DNA of 64,000 bases from contig JBEULG010000028.1 in the NCBI GenBank assembly GCA_041287425.1, positions 1 to 64,000 on the forward strand. Reading direction: 5' to 3'. The position numbers were made by a program, and so were the translations under genes. Source of the DNA: JAFGSI01 sp041287425. GTDB lineage: Bacteria; Chloroflexota; Anaerolineae; Anaerolineales; Villigracilaceae. The notes beneath the pieces are model-generated. The model had not been told where the DNA came from, searched no databases, and saw only the letters and a list, made by a program, of their open reading frames with translations. Positions 14,636 through 23,569 of the stretch are shown piece by piece; position 1 is the first letter of the stretch, and every line of letters begins with the position of its first letter.

Positions 14636-16117
14636 ATGAACGAAGAACTGTTCGAATCTGCCGAGGCCCTCACCTTCGATGACGTGCTGGTCGTGCCAGG
14701 CTACAGCGAGGTGCTACCCGCCGAGACCGATGTTTCGGCCAGGCTGACGCCCGACATCCGCCTCAACATCCCCCTGGTCTCTGCCGCCATGGACACGGTC
14801 ACCGAGGCGCGGCTGGCGATTGCCCTGGCCCGCGAGGGCGGGATCGGCATCATCCACCGCAACCTGACCCCCGAAGCCCAGGCCGCCGAAGTGGACAAGG
14901 TCAAGCGCGCCCAATCGGGGATGATTTCGGATCCCATCACGCTGCCGCCTACGGCCAGCCTGCAGGAAGCCGAAGACATCATGTCCACATATAAAATCAG
15001 CGGCGTGCCCATTGTGGACGATGCCAATGGGCTGGTGGGCATTCTGACCAACCGCGATATCCGCTTTGTGGAACCGAAAGATTACGTCCTGCCGGTCAGC
15101 CAGTTCATGACGCCGCAGCCGCTGGTCACCGCGCCGGTGGGCATCTCGCGCGAGGAGGCCAAAGCGCTGCTGCAAAAACACCGCATCGAGAAACTGCCGC
15201 TGGTGGACGAAAGCGGCCGGCTGAGAGGATTGCTGACCGTCAAAGATATCCTGAAAGAAATCGAATATCCGTTTGCCTCGGCGGATGGGCGCGGTCGTCT
15301 TCTGGTCGGCGCGGCGGTGGGCGTGGGCGCCGATTTGGAGGCGCGCGCCGGTCTGCTGGTCGAGGCGGGGGTGGATGTGGTCGTCATCGACACCGCTCAT
15401 GGCTATACGAAGAGTGTGCTAAACGCCATCCGCCGCCTGCATCAGTCCTTTCCCAAGTTGCCGGTCATCGCCGGGAACGTGGTCACCGCCGAGGGGACGC
15501 GGGCGTTGATCGAGGCCGGGGCAGCCGCCGTCAAGGTGGGGGTCGGGGCCGGCTCCATCTGCACCACGCGGGTCGTCGCCGGGGCCGGTATGCCGCAACT
15601 CTCGGCCATCTACCTCTGCGCCGCCGCCGCCCGCCCCTTCGGCATCCCCATCATCGCCGACGGCGGCATCAAGTACAGCGGCGACATCGTGAAAGCCATC
15701 GTCGCCGGAGCCGACACGGTCATGTTGGGCAGCCTCCTGGCCGGCCTGGAGGAAGCCCCCGGCGAGGAGGTGCTCTACGAAGGGCGGCGGTTCAAGGAGT
15801 ATCGCGGCATGGGCAGCGTAGGAGCCATGCAGGGCTATGGCCGCGACCGTTACGGCAGCGGGCAGGGGCGCAGCGGAAAACTCGTCCCGGAGGGCATCGA
15901 AGGCCGCGTGCCGTACAAGGGACCGCTGCGCGACTACGTCTATCAACTCATCGGCGGGCTGCGCGCCGGCATGGGTTACGCCGGGGCGCGCAACCTGGAC
16001 GATTTGCGCACGAAAGCCCGGCTGGTGCGCATCACCAACGCCGGCCTCATCGAAAGCCACCCGCACGATGTCATCATCACCAAAGAGGCGCCCAATTACC
16101 AGTTGACCCAAGATTGA
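14636..16117 (+). CDS. guaB: IMP dehydrogenase
   Basis: 493 residues from the ATG at 14636; the ATG at 14627 is too close to the AAAAGG ribosome site. Catalyses the NAD-dependent oxidation of IMP to XMP, first step of GMP synthesis. TIM-barrel N-part FDDVLVVPGYSEVLP; two CBS domains (about residues 90-205, ITLPPTASLQEAEDIM and MTPQPLVTAP); catalytic loop GVGAGSICTTR with the active Cys; flap RGMGSVGAMQ and the YKGPLRDYVYQL segment. Full length and typical. Single gene with its own promoter region. Confidence 0.97.
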   Translation: MNEELFESAEALTFDDVLVVPGYSEVLPAETDVSARLTPDIRLNIPLVSAAMDTVTEARLAIALAREGGIGIIHRNLTPEAQAAEVDKVKRAQSGMISDPITLPPTASLQEAEDIMSTYKISGVPIVDDANGLVGILTNRDIRFVEPKDYVLPVSQFMTPQPLVTAPVGISREEAKALLQKHRIEKLPLVDESGRLRGLLTVKDILKEIEYPFASADGRGRLLVGAAVGVGADLEARAGLLVEAGVDVVVIDTAHGYTKSVLNAIRRLHQSFPKLPVIAGNVVTAEGTRALIEAGAAAVKVGVGAGSICTTRVVAGAGMPQLSAIYLCAAAARPFGIPIIADGGIKYSGDIVKAIVAGADTVMLGSLLAGLEEAPGEEVLYEGRRFKEYRGMGSVGAMQGYGRDRYGSGQGRSGKLVPEGIEGRVPYKGPLRDYVYQLIGGLRAGMGYAGARNLDDLRTKARLVRITNAGLIESHPHDVIITKEAPNYQLTQD

Positions 16118-16151
16118 GCGGCCCATATCATGCCGGTGCCAAAACCGGCCG

Positions 16152-16502
16152 GTGGAGATGAAGAAGTTTCTACGCTCGTTGAGCGCCATACCCAACCTGG
16201 AGCAAATCGACCCGCGTCTCCAGCGCTCGTGTCTGGGACGAGTGGCCAACAGCCTCACTTTTTTGTTCATCGTGCTGGCCCTCGGCCTGTGGCTGACATT
16301 TTTCGTCCTGTACCGCGACTCGCTGCAAGGCGGGCCGGGCGAGAGCGCCCCGCTCGACGCCGCCGCCTGCCTCCTGTTCTTTGGGGGGTTGACGCTGGCC
16401 ATGGTCGTCGCCAGTTTGGGGGGCAATCTGTTGCGGCGCGCCCTGTGGCGGTTTCTGCTGCGGCAAGGACAAAGACACCGCCATAAAGATAGCCGCCCTT
16501 GA
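16152..16502 (+). CDS. Small membrane protein, unknown function
   Basis: 116 residues if started at GTG 16152, 114 from ATG 16158; the GGTGGAG before the ATG does not decide between them. A basic N-terminal segment is followed by two hydrophobic helices, SLTFLFIVLALGLWLTFFVLY and LDAAACLLFFGGLTLAMVVA, and a basic, His-rich tail. It starts 34 bp after guaB and may be co-transcribed. Not recognised as a named family. Confidence 0.6.
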   Translation: MEMKKFLRSLSAIPNLEQIDPRLQRSCLGRVANSLTFLFIVLALGLWLTFFVLYRDSLQGGPGESAPLDAAACLLFFGGLTLAMVVASLGGNLLRRALWRFLLRQGQRHRHKDSRP

Positions 16503-16538
16503 AATAGCGGGCCGGCCAGCCTGCAAGCAGCGGCCTTT

Positions 16539-16547
16539 TGATATAAT
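16539..16547 (+). promoter_or_regulatory. Extended -10 promoter of the roadblock gene
   Basis: TGATATAAT, a perfect extended -10 element, 38 bp before the ATG. No -35 match at 17 bp. Confidence 0.6.
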
Positions 16548-16585
16548 TGTGGTAAACTCAGACCAGTGCTTCCGGAGAGACAAGG

Positions 16586-16960
16586 ATGAGCGCAAATCGC
16601 AGCGAGCAAATGGTCAACCGCCTGCGTTCCATGCAGGCCGCAGCCCCCGATATCGAAGCCTCGGCCATCGTTTCGGTGGATGGTCTAATCATGGCCTCGG
16701 CCCTGCCGGCCGATGTGGAAGAAGACCGCGTCTCGGCCATGTCTGCGGCTATGCTCAGCCTGGGCGAGCGCATTGCCACCGAGTTGGGGCGCGGCGGCCT
16801 GGACCAGGTTTACATCAAGGGGAACAACGGTTTCATCGTCCTGACCTCGGTCGGCAGCGAAGCGGTGCTCACCGCCCTTGCCCGTCAGGAAGCCAAACTG
16901 GGCCTGATTTTCCTCGAGATGCGCCGGGCGGCAGAAGACCTGGTCAAGTTGGTCGGATGA
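16586..16960 (+). CDS. Roadblock/LC7-domain protein
   Basis: 124 residues covering a single roadblock/LC7 domain: helix MVNRLRSMQAAAPDIEASAIVS, strand VDGLIMASALP, helix VSAMSAAMLSLGERIATELG, strands QVYIKGNNGFIVLTSVG, and a last helix. In bacteria these proteins partner MglA/Ras-like GTPases and regulate polarity or gliding, but no GTPase gene is next to this one. ATG preceded by GGAGAGACAAGG. Own extended -10 promoter. Confidence 0.9.
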   Translation: MSANRSEQMVNRLRSMQAAAPDIEASAIVSVDGLIMASALPADVEEDRVSAMSAAMLSLGERIATELGRGGLDQVYIKGNNGFIVLTSVGSEAVLTALARQEAKLGLIFLEMRRAAEDLVKLVG

Positions 16961-17084
16961 ATCGTCAGCAGCCCGTCAGCCCTTCAAATGCACACATCCC
17001 GGCGGGGAGGTCGCCGCAACAACGGCCCTCCCCGTTCCTTTTGTGAATATCTCCCGCTTCGAATCTGCAAATATGGAGGTCGGC

Positions 17085-18704
17085 ATGACAACCAAATATC
17101 TATTTTTTACCGGCGGGGTTGTCAGTTCGGTAGGCAAGGGGGTGACGGCCGCGGCGGTCGGCTTGCTGCTCAAGGAGCGCGGCTTCAAAGTCGCCGTCCA
17201 GAAACTCGACCCCTACATCAACGTCGATCCGGGGACCATGAGTCCCTATCAACATGGAGAAGTGTTCGTCCTCGACGACGGTGCCGAAACCGACCTCGAT
17301 TTGGGGCATTACGAGCGCTTCATTGACGTGCGGCTGAACCGGGTGTGCAATGTCACCACCGGTCAGGTCTATGCCGAGGTCATCAGCAAGGAACGGCGCG
17401 GCGATTACCTGGGCGGGACCATTCAAGTCATCCCACACATCACCAACGAAATCAAACACCGCATCGGGGCAGTCGCCAAGACGACCGGAGCCGAAATCGT
17501 CCTGGTCGAGGTCGGCGGGACGGTCGGCGACATCGAGTCGCTGCCCTTCCTGGAGGCTTTGCGTCAGATGCGTTCCGAACTGGGGCGCGAGAACACCTTC
17601 GCCGCCCACGTCACCTGGCTGCCCTACATCGGCGCGACCGACGAACTGAAGACCAAACCCACCCAGCACTCGGTGCGCGAATTGCGTTCGATTGGCATCT
17701 CGCCCGACATGATCGTCGCCCGCGCCGACTTTCCCATCGAGGAGGGCTTGTGCGACAAGATTGCCCTGTTCTGTGACGTGGAAAAGCGGGCAGTCGTCCC
17801 CATGGTCACGACCCGCATCCTGTACGAGGTGCCTCTCCTGCTCGAACGGGCGGGCGTGGCCGACTACGTCTTGGAAAAACTCGGCCTGGCAGCCCGCCGC
17901 CAGCCGGACTGGTCGGCCTGGGAGCACCTGGTCGAGGAGGTCCGCCGCCCGAAACCGCCGCTCAGAATCGCCCTGGTGGGCAAGTATGTCGAACTGCACG
18001 ATGCCTACATCTCCGTGCGCGAGGCCCTCAAACACGCCGCCCTGGCCCAGGGCGCCGAACTGGAAATCCTGTGGGTCCATTCCGCCGACCTGGAAAAAGG
18101 CAAGGGTTGGGAGGTGCTCGAAAAGGCGTCCGGCATCGTCGTGCCGGGCGGATTCGGTTCGCGCGGCACAGAGGGCAAGATTCAGGCGGCCAAATACGCC
18201 CGCGAGCAGAAAATCCCCTATTTGGGCTTGTGTCTGGGCATGCAGGTGATGGTCATCGACTTCGCCCGCCACGTCTTGGGGCTGGAAAACGCCAACTCGT
18301 CCGAGTTCGACCGCTCGACCCCCTACCCGGTCATTGACCTGATGCTGGAACAGCGCGCCATCACCGACATGGGCGGGACGATGCGGCTGGGCCTCTACCC
18401 CTGCGTACTCCAGCCGGGGACGAAAGCGGCCGAGGCCTATGGCGCCGAGCAGGTCGAAGAGCGTCATCGCCACCGCTTCGAATTGAACAATGCCTTTCGG
18501 GCCGCGCTCGAAAAGGGCGGGATGGTCTTCTCCGGCGTCTCACCCGATGGGATGCTGGTCGAAATCGCGGAAATCAAAGACCATCCTTACATGGTCGGCA
18601 GCCAGTTCCATCCAGAGTTCCTCTCCAGGCCAATGCGCCCGCACCCGCTGTTCATGGGGCTGATTCGGGCGGCGAAACAACGCAGCCGGGAGGAGAACGC
18701 CTGA
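17085..18704 (+). CDS. pyrG: CTP synthase
   Basis: 539 residues from the ATG at 17085, chosen because GGAGGT lies five bases upstream and the protein then begins TTKYLFFTGGVVSSVGKG as in the family. Converts UTP, glutamine and ATP to CTP. The N-terminal amidoligase shows SSVGKGVTAAAVG and QKLDPYINVDPGTMSPYQHGE in pieces; the C-terminal class I glutaminase shows GLCLGMQ (catalytic Cys) and QFHPEF (His-Glu). No frameshift or unusual feature. Confidence 0.98.
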   Translation: MTTKYLFFTGGVVSSVGKGVTAAAVGLLLKERGFKVAVQKLDPYINVDPGTMSPYQHGEVFVLDDGAETDLDLGHYERFIDVRLNRVCNVTTGQVYAEVISKERRGDYLGGTIQVIPHITNEIKHRIGAVAKTTGAEIVLVEVGGTVGDIESLPFLEALRQMRSELGRENTFAAHVTWLPYIGATDELKTKPTQHSVRELRSIGISPDMIVARADFPIEEGLCDKIALFCDVEKRAVVPMVTTRILYEVPLLLERAGVADYVLEKLGLAARRQPDWSAWEHLVEEVRRPKPPLRIALVGKYVELHDAYISVREALKHAALAQGAELEILWVHSADLEKGKGWEVLEKASGIVVPGGFGSRGTEGKIQAAKYAREQKIPYLGLCLGMQVMVIDFARHVLGLENANSSEFDRSTPYPVIDLMLEQRAITDMGGTMRLGLYPCVLQPGTKAAEAYGAEQVEERHRHRFELNNAFRAALEKGGMVFSGVSPDGMLVEIAEIKDHPYMVGSQFHPEFLSRPMRPHPLFMGLIRAAKQRSREENA

Positions 18705-18793
18705 GCGGGGCGCGCCCGCTGGCGGGTCGATCGCATGCCACTTTTCGGCCCGACGCGCATCCAAATGAATAGAGCCTGGAGCCAGGAAATCCC

Positions 18794-18898
18794 ATGAACG
18801 AAACTCGAACCAAAATTCTCAAACTGGTCCTCGTTTGCGCCCTGTGCATCGGCCTGGCGCTTGGGCTTGCATATCTTATCCAAAATCTCATCTCATAA
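18794..18898 (+). CDS. Small single-helix membrane protein
   Basis: 34 codons: MNETRTKILKLVLV then a hydrophobic helix ALCIGLALGLAYLIQNLIS and a stop. It has the layout of a small membrane protein: basic N-terminus, one transmembrane helix. Upstream GGAG (in GGAGCCAGGAAATCCC) is a plausible ribosome site about ten bases away. It lies 18 bp before the DUF2892 gene and is probably co-transcribed. Function unknown. Confidence 0.5.
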   Translation: MNETRTKILKLVLVCALCIGLALGLAYLIQNLIS

Positions 18899-18916
18899 TA
18901 AAAGGAGAATTTCAAT

Positions 18917-19120
18917 ATGAAACTCAACAAGAACATGGGCACGGCCGACCGCATCATCCGCCTCATCCTGGCGGCACTCTTCCTGGTGCTGTACTTCAGC
19001 GGCCTCGTGACGGGCGTGCTGGGCATCGTCCTGCTCGTCCTGGCTGTGGTTTTCATCCTGACCAGCGCTGTCTCATTCTGCCCGCTTTACCTGCCCTTCA
19101 AAATTTCCACGCGCAAATAG
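18917..19120 (+). CDS. DUF2892 family inner-membrane protein
   Basis: 67 residues starting MKLNKNMGTADRIIRLILAA, the hallmark of DUF2892 (YgaP-type membrane domain), with two transmembrane helices (IIRLILAALFLVLYFSGLV and LGIVLLVLAVVFILTSAVSF) and a Cys-Pro (FCPLYLPFKIST) at the end. The ATG has AAAAGGAG upstream. These proteins sit in membranes alone or attached to rhodanese domains; the role is unknown. Followed by an intrinsic terminator. Confidence 0.88.
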   Translation: MKLNKNMGTADRIIRLILAALFLVLYFSGLVTGVLGIVLLVLAVVFILTSAVSFCPLYLPFKISTRK

Positions 19121-19145
19121 GACAAAGCCTTCACCACATCTTTTC

Positions 19146-19175
19146 GGCGCATCCGGGCGATGCGCCTTTTTGTTT
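19146..19175 (+). terminator. Intrinsic terminator after the DUF2892 gene
   Basis: GGCGCATC, CGGGC loop, GATGCGCC, then TTTTTGTTT. Confidence 0.9.
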
Positions 19176-19199
19176 GGCGCCTGTATAAAATGCGTGAAT

Positions 19200-19310
19200 C
19201 GTGTCGCTGCGAGGAAGGCGCTTTTTGCCCCGACGAAGCAGTCCCTTGTTTTTTGCAAGTAGAACACCGCGAGGAGGGATTGCTTCGGGCTTCGCCCTTG
19301 CAACGACACG
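19200..19310. repeat. Interspersed inverted-repeat element
   Basis: Ends are CGTGTCGCTGCGAGGA and its near complement CCTTGCAACGACACG. Inside, GACGAAGCAGTCCC is mirrored by GGGATTGCTTCG. The unit looks like the common palindromic repeat read as TTGCGAGG...GACGAAGCAATC in many bacterial genomes. No open frame. MITE- or REP-like. Confidence 0.65.
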
Positions 19311-19332
19311 CACTCTTTTGATATTTATCCCA

Positions 19333-19376
19333 TTCGCGTAATTCGATGCCGAAAAACCTCCGTGCAATTCGATGCA
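19333..19376. repeat. Short direct repeat upstream of eno
   Basis: AATTCGATGC is present at 19340-19349 and 19366-19375, each followed by (CG)AAAAACC. A similar string (TTCGCG...ATTCGATGCC) occurs near 56272-56312, so it is an interspersed sequence rather than an eno-specific operator. Confidence 0.5.
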
Positions 19377-19478
19377 AAAACCGAGCAGATTGAGCAGCGC
19401 GCAGCGCCAAACTTGCGATATACTTACGCCCTGGAAACCAACGGACAGCCGTCCGAATTTTCAGATTGGAGAAATCGT

Positions 19479-20774
19479 ATGGACACCACAATCGAACTCA
19501 TCACCGGCCAGGAAATCCTCGACTCGCGCGGCAACCCGACGGTCGAGGTGGAAGTGGTGCTGGCCGACGGCTCGTGGGGCCGCGCCGCCGTCCCCTCCGG
19601 GGCTTCCACCGGCATCCACGAGGCGCTCGAACTGCGCGACGGCGACAAGGCACGCTACAACGGCAAGGGCGTGCTGAAGGCGGTCGAGGCCGTCAACGAG
19701 GTCCTGGCCGAAGCGCTCTACGGCTGGGACGCCACCGACCAGAAAGCCATTGACCAGGAAATGATTGCCCTGGACGGCACGCCGAACAAATCCAAGTTCG
19801 GCGCCAACGCCATCCTGGGCGTCTCGCTGGCGGTGGCCAAGGCGGCCGCCAACTCGCTCGGCTTGCCGCTCTACCGCTACATCGGCGGCGTCTATGCTCA
19901 CGTGCTGCCCGTCCCGATGATGAACATCCTCAACGGCGGGGCGCACACCGCCTGGCAATCCACCGACGCCCAGGAGTTCATGGTCATGCCCCTCGGCGCG
20001 CCGACCTTTGCCGAGGGTCTGCGCTGGGGTTCGGAAATCTACCAGGCCCTCAAGTCGGTGCTGAAGGCCAAAGGCTACGCCACCCTGGTCGGCGACGAAG
20101 GCGGCTACGCCCCGGCCCTCAAGGCCAACAACGAGGCGGTCGAGGTCATCCTGGAGGCCATCGAAAAAGCCGGTTTCAAGGCCGGGCGCGGCGAACAGGT
20201 CGCCATTGCGCTCGACCCGGCGGCTTCGGAACTCTACGACGAAGAGACCAAGACCTACCACCTGCGCAAAGAAGGCAAAAAACTGACCGGCCCCGAAATG
20301 GTCGCCTTCTGGGCCAACTGGGTGCGCCAGTACCCCATCGTCTCCCTCGAAGACGGCCTGGCGCAGGATGACTGGGACTCGTGGAAACTGTTGACTCAAG
20401 AACTGGGCGCTCAAATTCAAATCGTCGGCGACGACCTGCTCGTCACCAACCCGACCCGCGTCCGGCGCGCCATTAAAGAGGCGGCCGCCAACGCCCTGCT
20501 GGTCAAACTCAACCAAATCGGCACGCTGACCGAGACCATCGAGGCGGTCGAGACCTGCCACCGCGCCGGCTGGCGGGCAGTCACCTCGCACCGTTCCGGC
20601 GAGACCGAGGACAGCACCATCGCCGACCTGGCCGTGGCCCTCAACATGGGCCAAATCAAGACCGGCGCCCCGGCCCGCTCCGACCGGGTCGCCAAGTACA
20701 ACCAGTTGCTGCGCATCGAGGCCGAACTGGGCGATACCGCCAAATATGCCGGCTGGGATGCGCTCAAAGCCTAA
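19479..20774 (+). CDS. eno: Enolase
   Basis: 431 residues from the ATG at 19479, which follows GGAG with eight-base spacing; an in-frame extension upstream to 19362 is not conserved in type. Converts 2-phosphoglycerate to phosphoenolpyruvate in glycolysis. Motifs: TGQEILDSRGNPTVEVEV, SGASTGIHEALELRDGD, VGDEGGYAPAL, SLEDGLAQDDWD, LLVKLNQIGTLTETIE and the signature SHRSGETEDSTIADLAV. Complete. Ends in a strong intrinsic terminator. Confidence 0.98.
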   Translation: MDTTIELITGQEILDSRGNPTVEVEVVLADGSWGRAAVPSGASTGIHEALELRDGDKARYNGKGVLKAVEAVNEVLAEALYGWDATDQKAIDQEMIALDGTPNKSKFGANAILGVSLAVAKAAANSLGLPLYRYIGGVYAHVLPVPMMNILNGGAHTAWQSTDAQEFMVMPLGAPTFAEGLRWGSEIYQALKSVLKAKGYATLVGDEGGYAPALKANNEAVEVILEAIEKAGFKAGRGEQVAIALDPAASELYDEETKTYHLRKEGKKLTGPEMVAFWANWVRQYPIVSLEDGLAQDDWDSWKLLTQELGAQIQIVGDDLLVTNPTRVRRAIKEAAANALLVKLNQIGTLTETIEAVETCHRAGWRAVTSHRSGETEDSTIADLAVALNMGQIKTGAPARSDRVAKYNQLLRIEAELGDTAKYAGWDALKA

Positions 20775-20799
20775 ACGGTTTGAGTGTTCCTCACAATCA

Positions 20800-20830
20800 C
20801 ATGCGCGTCGGACAGACGCGCATGTTTTTT
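20800..20830 (+). terminator. Intrinsic terminator after eno
   Basis: CATGCGCGTC, GGACA loop, GACGCGCATG, then TTTTTT. Confidence 0.93.
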
Positions 20831-20860
20831 CATCGTCGGGCACTTTGTTAGTTAAAATAC

Positions 20861-20888
20861 TTGACAAAATCGAGATTCGTGTTATCAT
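20861..20888 (+). promoter_or_regulatory. Sigma-70-type promoter of the ROK/maltodextrin cluster
   Basis: TTGACA at 20861-20866, 16 bp, TATCAT at 20883-20888. This also shows that an apparent TTG start at 20861 for the next gene cannot be real. Confidence 0.8.
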
Positions 20889-20929
20889 ATTTATCAGGAA
20901 AACGCCGTAATTTCCCCTTTTTAGGGCTG

Positions 20930-22204
20930 ATGAACTTCCCCTCCTGGTCCAATTATCCACAAAATGTAAAAAGTGTTAACAAACACGCGGTTTTGGATTT
21001 AATTCGTTTCACCCCCGGCGGCATTTCCAGGGTCGAAATTGCCCGCCGCCTCGGCCTGACGCGCGCCGCCGTGACCGTCATCGTCAACGATTTGCTGACC
21101 AGCGGCCTGATTCGCGAAGCAGAAAGCATCAGCGCCCAAAGTGGCCGCCCGCCCGTCGTGCTGGAAATCAACGCGGCGCGCGGCTACGTCGTCGGGGTTG
21201 ACTTCGGCGCCACCCATCTCAGCGTGCTGGTGGCCGATTTAGCGGCCCGCATCGTGGAGGAAGTCGAAATCCCCATTGACATCCAGGACGGCCCCAAAAC
21301 TTGCCTGGCCGAAGCCGACCGGCTGGTGCGCGAGACGCTCGCCAAAGCCAATTTGAGTCTCGAGGACGTGTTGGCCATCGGCGTAGGAGTCCCCGGGCCG
21401 ATGGTCAGCGAAATCGGCATGGTCATCTCGCCGCCCATCATGCCGGGCTGGGACCGCTACCCGATTCGCGACACGCTCGAAAAAATGTGGGGCTGCCCGG
21501 TTTCGGTCAGCAACGACGCCGAACTGGGCGCCCTCGGCGAATGGGCCGCCGGGGCAGGCCGCGGCGAGCGCAACCTGGCCTATATCAAAGTCGGCACCGG
21601 CATCGGGGCGGGTCTGCTGCTCGATGGTCAAATCTATCACGGTGTGACCGGCTCGGCCGGCGAAATCGGCCACCTGACCATTGACGAGAATGGGCCTCTC
21701 TGCACCTGCGGCAATCACGGTTGTCTGGAGGCCATCGCCGGCGGACGGGCCATCGCCCAGCAGGCCCAACAGGCCGTCCGCGAAGGCAAGCGCACCGCCC
21801 TGGCCACCCTTCAACCGCTCGAAAGCATCACCGCCCGCGACGTGGCCGCCGCCGCCCGGCGCGGCGACTTGCTCGCCCAGCAAATCCTGGCTCGCGCCGG
21901 CACGCACATCGGCATCGCCATCGCCGGCCTGGTCAACTTGTTCAACCCCGGCATGGTCATCATCGGCGGCGGCGTGGCCCAAACCGGCGATATCCTGCTC
22001 GAACCCATGCGGCAGGCAGTCCAGCGACGCAGTCTCCCGGCTGCCACCCGCGTGGTTCGCATCACGACCGCCATGCTTGGCCGGCGTTCCTCCAGCCTGG
22101 GGGCGGTCGTGCAAGCCCTGACCATTGCGCTCCATCAAAGCACAGAACGAAAGGAGGTGAGGCTCTCCCAGGCAGCCCCTCAGGGAAGCCTGGCCGCTAC
22201 TTGA
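20930..22204 (+). CDS. ROK-family transcriptional regulator
   Basis: 424 residues from the ATG at 20930, the first start after the promoter. The N-terminal winged helix (NKHAVLDLIRFTPGGISRVE, then IARRLGLTRAAVTVIVNDLL) is joined to a ROK sugar-kinase-like domain: GVDFGATHLSVLVAD, GVGVPGPMV, GTGIGAGLLLDG, and the zinc signature CTCGNHGCLEAIAGG. ROK repressors bind a sugar or sugar phosphate and release DNA. The genes that follow encode a maltodextrin importer and two GH13 enzymes, so the ligand is likely a glucose-containing sugar. It heads the cluster and probably regulates it and itself. Confidence 0.92.
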   Translation: MNFPSWSNYPQNVKSVNKHAVLDLIRFTPGGISRVEIARRLGLTRAAVTVIVNDLLTSGLIREAESISAQSGRPPVVLEINAARGYVVGVDFGATHLSVLVADLAARIVEEVEIPIDIQDGPKTCLAEADRLVRETLAKANLSLEDVLAIGVGVPGPMVSEIGMVISPPIMPGWDRYPIRDTLEKMWGCPVSVSNDAELGALGEWAAGAGRGERNLAYIKVGTGIGAGLLLDGQIYHGVTGSAGEIGHLTIDENGPLCTCGNHGCLEAIAGGRAIAQQAQQAVREGKRTALATLQPLESITARDVAAAARRGDLLAQQILARAGTHIGIAIAGLVNLFNPGMVIIGGGVAQTGDILLEPMRQAVQRRSLPAATRVVRITTAMLGRRSSSLGAVVQALTIALHQSTERKEVRLSQAAPQGSLAAT

Positions 22205-22280
22205 ACCCATGCCCGATTTCCCACCCCCGGCTTGTCGTTCAAGCCACATCCTATTCACACCATTCTAAGGAGAAGGAAAG

Positions 22281-23483
22281 ATGAAACGCAAGATTTTCGT
22301 CCTCGTCAGCATTCTGGTCATTGCCACCATGTTGCTGACCGCCTGCGGTGGACGCCGCGCCGCCAATATCAGCGGCACCGTCACCCTCTGGCACGCCTGG
22401 AAAGAAAACGAGATTGCCAGCCTCAACGATGTCATCGCCGCCTTCCAGGCCCAGTACCCCAACGTCCAGGTGGACGTCCTCTACGTCCCCTTCGATGACC
22501 TGCGCGGCAAGTTCGAGACCTCCGTCGCGACCGGCGAAGGCCCGACCGTCCTGATCGGCGCGGCCGACTGGGGTCCCGCCTTCTACGATGCCGCCCTCGT
22601 CGCCGACCTCTCCGCGGACATCGACCAGGACCTGCTGGACACCATCAACCCGGCCGCCCTCGGCGCAGTGCAGTACAACGGCGCCCTGATTGGCCTGCCG
22701 CAGACCCTCAAGGGCGTGGTCATGTTCCGCAACCGCAGCATCGTCCCCAACCCGGCCGCCACCTTCGATGAACTGGTCGCCAACGCCCAGGCTGCCACCT
22801 CCGGCGATGTCTACGGCGCCTATCTGGAATACGGCTTCTTCTTCGCTGCCGGCCACCTGAACGGCGTCGGCGGCACGCTGATGACCCCCGAAGGCGACCC
22901 GGCCTTCCTCGAGAACGGCGGCGCCGACTGGGTGGCTCTCATCCAGCGCTTCCCCGAAGCCGGCCCGGTCACCAACTACACCGATGACGACGTCAACCTG
23001 TTCAAGGCCGGGCAGGTCGGCATCATCATCGACGGCACCTGGAACACGGCCGCCCTGGCCGAGGCGATCGGCCCCGATAACCTGGCCATCGATCCCTGGC
23101 CGGCCCCGCTGTCCGGTTACGTCCAGACCGAGAACATCTACCTGAGCGCCAACGCCACCGGCGCCGACCGCGAAGCCTCGCTGGCCTTCATCGAGTTCTT
23201 CCTCTCGCCTGAGGCCCAGGCGCTCCTGGCCGACCCGACCAAGGCCGCCCACATCCCCGCCATCTCCGGCGTCGAAATCTCCGACCGCCTGATGCAGGAG
23301 ACCGTGGCTGCCTTCGCCGGCGGCGCTCCCTTCCCGGTCATCCCCGAAATGGGCGCTTACTGGGACCCGATGAACAACATGCTCAAACTGGTCATGGATG
23401 AAGGCGCCGATCCCGCCGCCGCGCTCCAGGATGCATTCAACTCCGTGACCGCCAAAGTCGCCGAAATTCGCGGCGGTCAATAG
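22281..23483 (+). CDS. malE: Sugar ABC transporter substrate-binding lipoprotein (MalE type)
   Basis: 400 residues. Lipoprotein signal MKRKIFVLVSILVIATMLLT with lipobox LLTAC (Cys22). Family 1 solute-binding fold: GTVTLWHAWKENE, DVLYVPFDDLRGKFET, GVVMFRNRSIVPNPAATFDELV in pieces, and WDPMNNMLKLVMDEG near the end. It captures sugar outside the membrane and delivers it to the MalF/MalG pair. GGAGAAGGAAAG precedes the ATG. Specificity for maltodextrin is inferred from the adjacent amylases. A strong hairpin follows the gene. Confidence 0.92.
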   Translation: MKRKIFVLVSILVIATMLLTACGGRRAANISGTVTLWHAWKENEIASLNDVIAAFQAQYPNVQVDVLYVPFDDLRGKFETSVATGEGPTVLIGAADWGPAFYDAALVADLSADIDQDLLDTINPAALGAVQYNGALIGLPQTLKGVVMFRNRSIVPNPAATFDELVANAQAATSGDVYGAYLEYGFFFAAGHLNGVGGTLMTPEGDPAFLENGGADWVALIQRFPEAGPVTNYTDDDVNLFKAGQVGIIIDGTWNTAALAEAIGPDNLAIDPWPAPLSGYVQTENIYLSANATGADREASLAFIEFFLSPEAQALLADPTKAAHIPAISGVEISDRLMQETVAAFAGGAPFPVIPEMGAYWDPMNNMLKLVMDEGADPAAALQDAFNSVTAKVAEIRGGQ

Positions 23484-23497
23484 TTTCCCCTTCATCA

Positions 23498-23528
23498 GCA
23501 GGTGGGAGCCCGTCTCCCACCTGCTTTT
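23498..23528 (+). terminator. Hairpin between malE and malF
   Basis: GCAGGTGGGAG, CCCGT loop, CTCCCACCTGC, then TTTT. Probably a partial terminator or 3' stabiliser that gives more MalE than MalF/G. Confidence 0.85.
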
Positions 23529-23569
23529 GCACTTATTCAATCTTTCCCACTCGACCAGGAGGTGCATCC

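Noticed and set aside
17100..18473. 457-codon antisense frame over pyrG
   Set aside because: Shadow of a highly conserved gene; no domain.
19461..20960. 499-codon antisense frame over eno
   Set aside because: Shadow frame; the eno reading frame is fully conserved.
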